From the NCBI RefSeq assembly GCF_030409715.1, contig NZ_JAUFQI010000001.1:1-64000 (forward strand): DNA of 64,000 bases, given 5' to 3'. Source of the DNA: Reinekea marina. Its GTDB lineage: Bacteria; Pseudomonadota; Gammaproteobacteria; Pseudomonadales; Natronospirillaceae. Position 1 is the stretch's first letter. Each line of letters starts with the position of its first letter. This document shows positions 62,395-64,000 of the stretch, in pieces. Below the pieces are notes generated by a model. That model was not told the origin of the DNA. It saw only the letters and a program-made list of their open reading frames with translations, and did not search any database. The translations under genes were made by a program, and so were the position numbers.

Positions 62395-62587
62395 TGTTTG
62401 ATTTAGAAAAACGCTGTAACTGACGCACAATACTCGCCCAAAAAAAAGACCCACGATTGTGAGCCTCCTTTCTCCATTGCATTTTTTCTTTTTGCCGTTT
62501 GGCTTTGTTGGTTTTTTCGTGTACACCGCCCTTTTTCATAATTGGGGCGAATGCATGTGGGTTTCGCTTGTGCTGTTTTTGAGCCAT
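62354..62587 (-). CDS. Small basic protein, C-terminus formed by the repeat
   Basis: 77 residues. AAAAGGAGTAACC before the ATG at 62587 is a strong ribosome site that overlaps the upstream GIY-YIG stop. The first ~45 residues are highly basic (MKKGGVHEKTNKAKRQKEKM). The last ~14 residues come from the inserted repeat (TSTLRSEGSYIY), so the original protein was probably shorter or ended elsewhere. No family recognised. Confidence 0.55.
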   Translation of the reverse strand: MAQKQHKRNPHAFAPIMKKGGVHEKTNKAKRQKEKMQWRKEAHNRGSFFWASIVRQLQRFSKSNITSTLRSEGSYIY

Positions 62588-62590
62588 TGG

Positions 62591-62881
62591 TTACTCCTTT
62601 TGCTCACGGATATAGGTTTGAATTAACGCCTGTTTTTTTAACTTTGGAAGTTTCCGCAATTGGTACTCCACTGCACTGGCTTTGGATCGGTTTTCACACG
62701 GCTCGGCATACACCAGTTCAACGGGGCGTCGAGCTTGAGTATAGCGCGCACCTCCGACCAATTCACCATTATGTTGCCGAACTCGCCGATTTAAATCGGT
62801 GGTGATGCCCGTATAGAGCGAATTGTCAGCGCACTTTACAAAATACACCCACCAAGGGCTTTCTTGAGCCATTACTTCCAT
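62591..62881 (-). CDS. GIY-YIG nuclease domain protein (YhbQ/UPF0213 type)
   Basis: 96 residues, one GIY-YIG domain: WWVYFVKCADNSLYTGITTDLNRRVRQHN, with the catalytic-type Arg and Glu (ASAVEYQLRKL). The second Met (62872) is an alternative start. The role is unknown. Similar proteins are common in gammaproteobacteria. It is co-transcribed with the small basic protein. Confidence 0.9.
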   Translation of the reverse strand: MEVMAQESPWWVYFVKCADNSLYTGITTDLNRRVRQHNGELVGGARYTQARRPVELVYAEPCENRSKASAVEYQLRKLPKLKKQALIQTYIREQKE

Positions 62882-62948
62882 CTTTTTTGCACATTGTCGT
62901 GTGAAACTTTAACAAACTACCAACGATGCCACCATTTAAAGGGTTGTT

Positions 62949-64000
62949 ATGCTAAATAAAATATTAATTCCTGCCATTATCATTGCCGCCGCACTGATCG
63001 GTTATCAGCTGATGAACGCCGATGAAGCGCCCAGCGGGGCTCGCCAATCAACACCAGCGGCGACGACTAAAACACCTGAGTCAAGCTCAGGAGAAGCCAA
63101 TCAAACACCGCCTGCTAACCGAGGTAACCGCGAACGCCCGGCGAATGCCAACCGAGAATCAACACCCAATGCTGAAAGTGCAGATAGATCAGGTAGAGCT
63201 AATAGTAATGAAAGCACTGAAAGCGCTAATGGCGAAATATCGGAACAAACGGCGACAAGTAATCAACCACAACGTGGTGGTGGCGGTGGTGGTTTACGCA
63301 GCGGCGTTTTAGCCAGCCAGGGAGCTACCGCGGTTGAAGTTCAACGTGCGGTGTCTTATGAAGGCGCTTCTCAATTAAAAGTCTTTGGGGTGATCGATGC
63401 TCAAGAAAAAGCCATCATCACAGCACAAAGCAACGCCACGGTGACAAAAATTCTCGTTAAAGAAGGCGAGAAGGTCGAGCCGAACCAAGCCATTGCTCAA
63501 CTAACGGATTCGAATATAACCGCGGCACTGGCACAAAAGCAGGCGTCATTAAGTGAGCTCGAAGCGCGTTTACGCAACGAAGCGCTGAAGCATGAAAACG
63601 ATAAAGCTTCACTTGCCATTGAGAAAGAACTATTGGCCATTGCAAAAAACAGCGTAGACCGATTCTCCAATTTAGGCTCTCAACAACTGAGCTCAAGTTC
63701 CGATTATGAGAGCGCGCTAAAAGCATACCAAGCCCAATTAATGTCGGTTCAAAACCGTGAACTGACCATTGCACAATATGCCGATACCTTGGCTCAATCT
63801 AACGCTCAGCGTGCCTCATTACAAAGCCAAATTGAACAAAGCCAACTACTCGTGAATGCGTTATCGCCATCGAGTGAATTTGCCGGCGTTGTGGCTAAAC
63901 TGCCTATCAATCAAGGGCAAATTTTAAAATCTGGCGAAACCCTAGCTGAGTTATACAACCCGAGCTCCTTAGCGGCTTATGTTCGAGTGCCTCTACGCTA
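62949..64000 (+). CDS. HlyD/RND-type efflux periplasmic adaptor (partial, runs off the window)
   Basis: Open from ATG 62949 to the window end, ~350 residues seen. N-terminal membrane anchor (ILIPAIIIAAALIGYQL), then a long low-complexity linker rich in Ser/Asn/Glu/Ala/Arg ending in a glycine run (GGGGGGL). Then the adaptor core begins: GVIDAQEKAIITAQSNATV, KEGEKVEPNQ, a coiled-coil hairpin and FAGVVAKLPINQGQ. It pairs with an inner-membrane RND pump, presumably just downstream. It is a plus-strand gene unrelated to the microcin adaptor. Confidence 0.88.
   Translation, partial: MLNKILIPAIIIAAALIGYQLMNADEAPSGARQSTPAATTKTPESSSGEANQTPPANRGNRERPANANRESTPNAESADRSGRANSNESTESANGEISEQTATSNQPQRGGGGGGLRSGVLASQGATAVEVQRAVSYEGASQLKVFGVIDAQEKAIITAQSNATVTKILVKEGEKVEPNQAIAQLTDSNITAALAQKQASLSELEARLRNEALKHENDKASLAIEKELLAIAKNSVDRFSNLGSQQLSSSSDYESALKAYQAQLMSVQNRELTIAQYADTLAQSNAQRASLQSQIEQSQLLVNALSPSSEFAGVVAKLPINQGQILKSGETLAELYNPSSLAAYVRVPLR

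Overview
The window suggests a free-living marine gammaproteobacterium, probably Oceanospirillales-like. The evidence is protein similarity to that group, the gene order mnmG-rsmG-parA-parB-atpIBEFHAGDC, several c-di-GMP proteins, a MalEFG transporter and a cytochrome c5. No rRNA or tRNA gene was seen, so the taxonomic call is an inference.

Layout. 1-3172: the end of an imelysin gene, a broken DUF1513 gene, a D-amino-acid-oxidase-like FAD enzyme and a uracil/hypoxanthine-type DNA glycosylase. 3189-10175: uvrD, a membrane PAS-GGDEF-EAL protein, a small PA3496-like protein, gamma carbonic anhydrase and a phosphoribosyltransferase. 10240-14502: malG-malF-malE. 14754-19319: a small membrane protein, a chemoreceptor, a lipoprotein, serA and cytochrome c5. 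Nearly all genes up to about 13.4 kb carry single-base frameshifts, almost always of the deletion type. No gene to the right does. This looks like a sequence-quality boundary rather than biology.

19573-28180 holds the most interesting system. It is an AT-rich, class II microcin-like export locus, all on the minus strand. In transcription order it has a CvaA/HlyD-type adaptor, three short precursor genes each with a 15-residue double-glycine-type leader, a small membrane protein (possible immunity), a CPBP membrane protease and a C39-peptidase ABC exporter. An M16 lipoprotein protease follows. Two of the precursors overlap by one base and look like paralogues. None of the three resembles a microcin I can name.

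28495-38405 is housekeeping and accessory: an SF1 helicase, DUF4404, RmuC, an RluA-family pseudouridine synthase, an SRPBCC protein, an apparently circularly permuted ROK/ASKHA protein, a PilZ protein, a CHASE-like/GGDEF/EAL protein and an EamA permease. 38457-49896 is the complete F-type ATP synthase operon followed upstream by parB, parA, rsmG and mnmG. 50060-56114 has an exported beta-rich protein, an FHA membrane protein overlapping a trypsin-like protease, and a LonB/YcbZ-type protease. 56379-64000 has a lipoprotein, thyA-lgt, a Ser/Thr kinase-like protein, a bestrophin-like membrane protein, a GIY-YIG protein with a small basic protein, and an RND/HlyD adaptor that runs off the right end. 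Three kinds of repeat or inverted-repeat element lie between these last genes.
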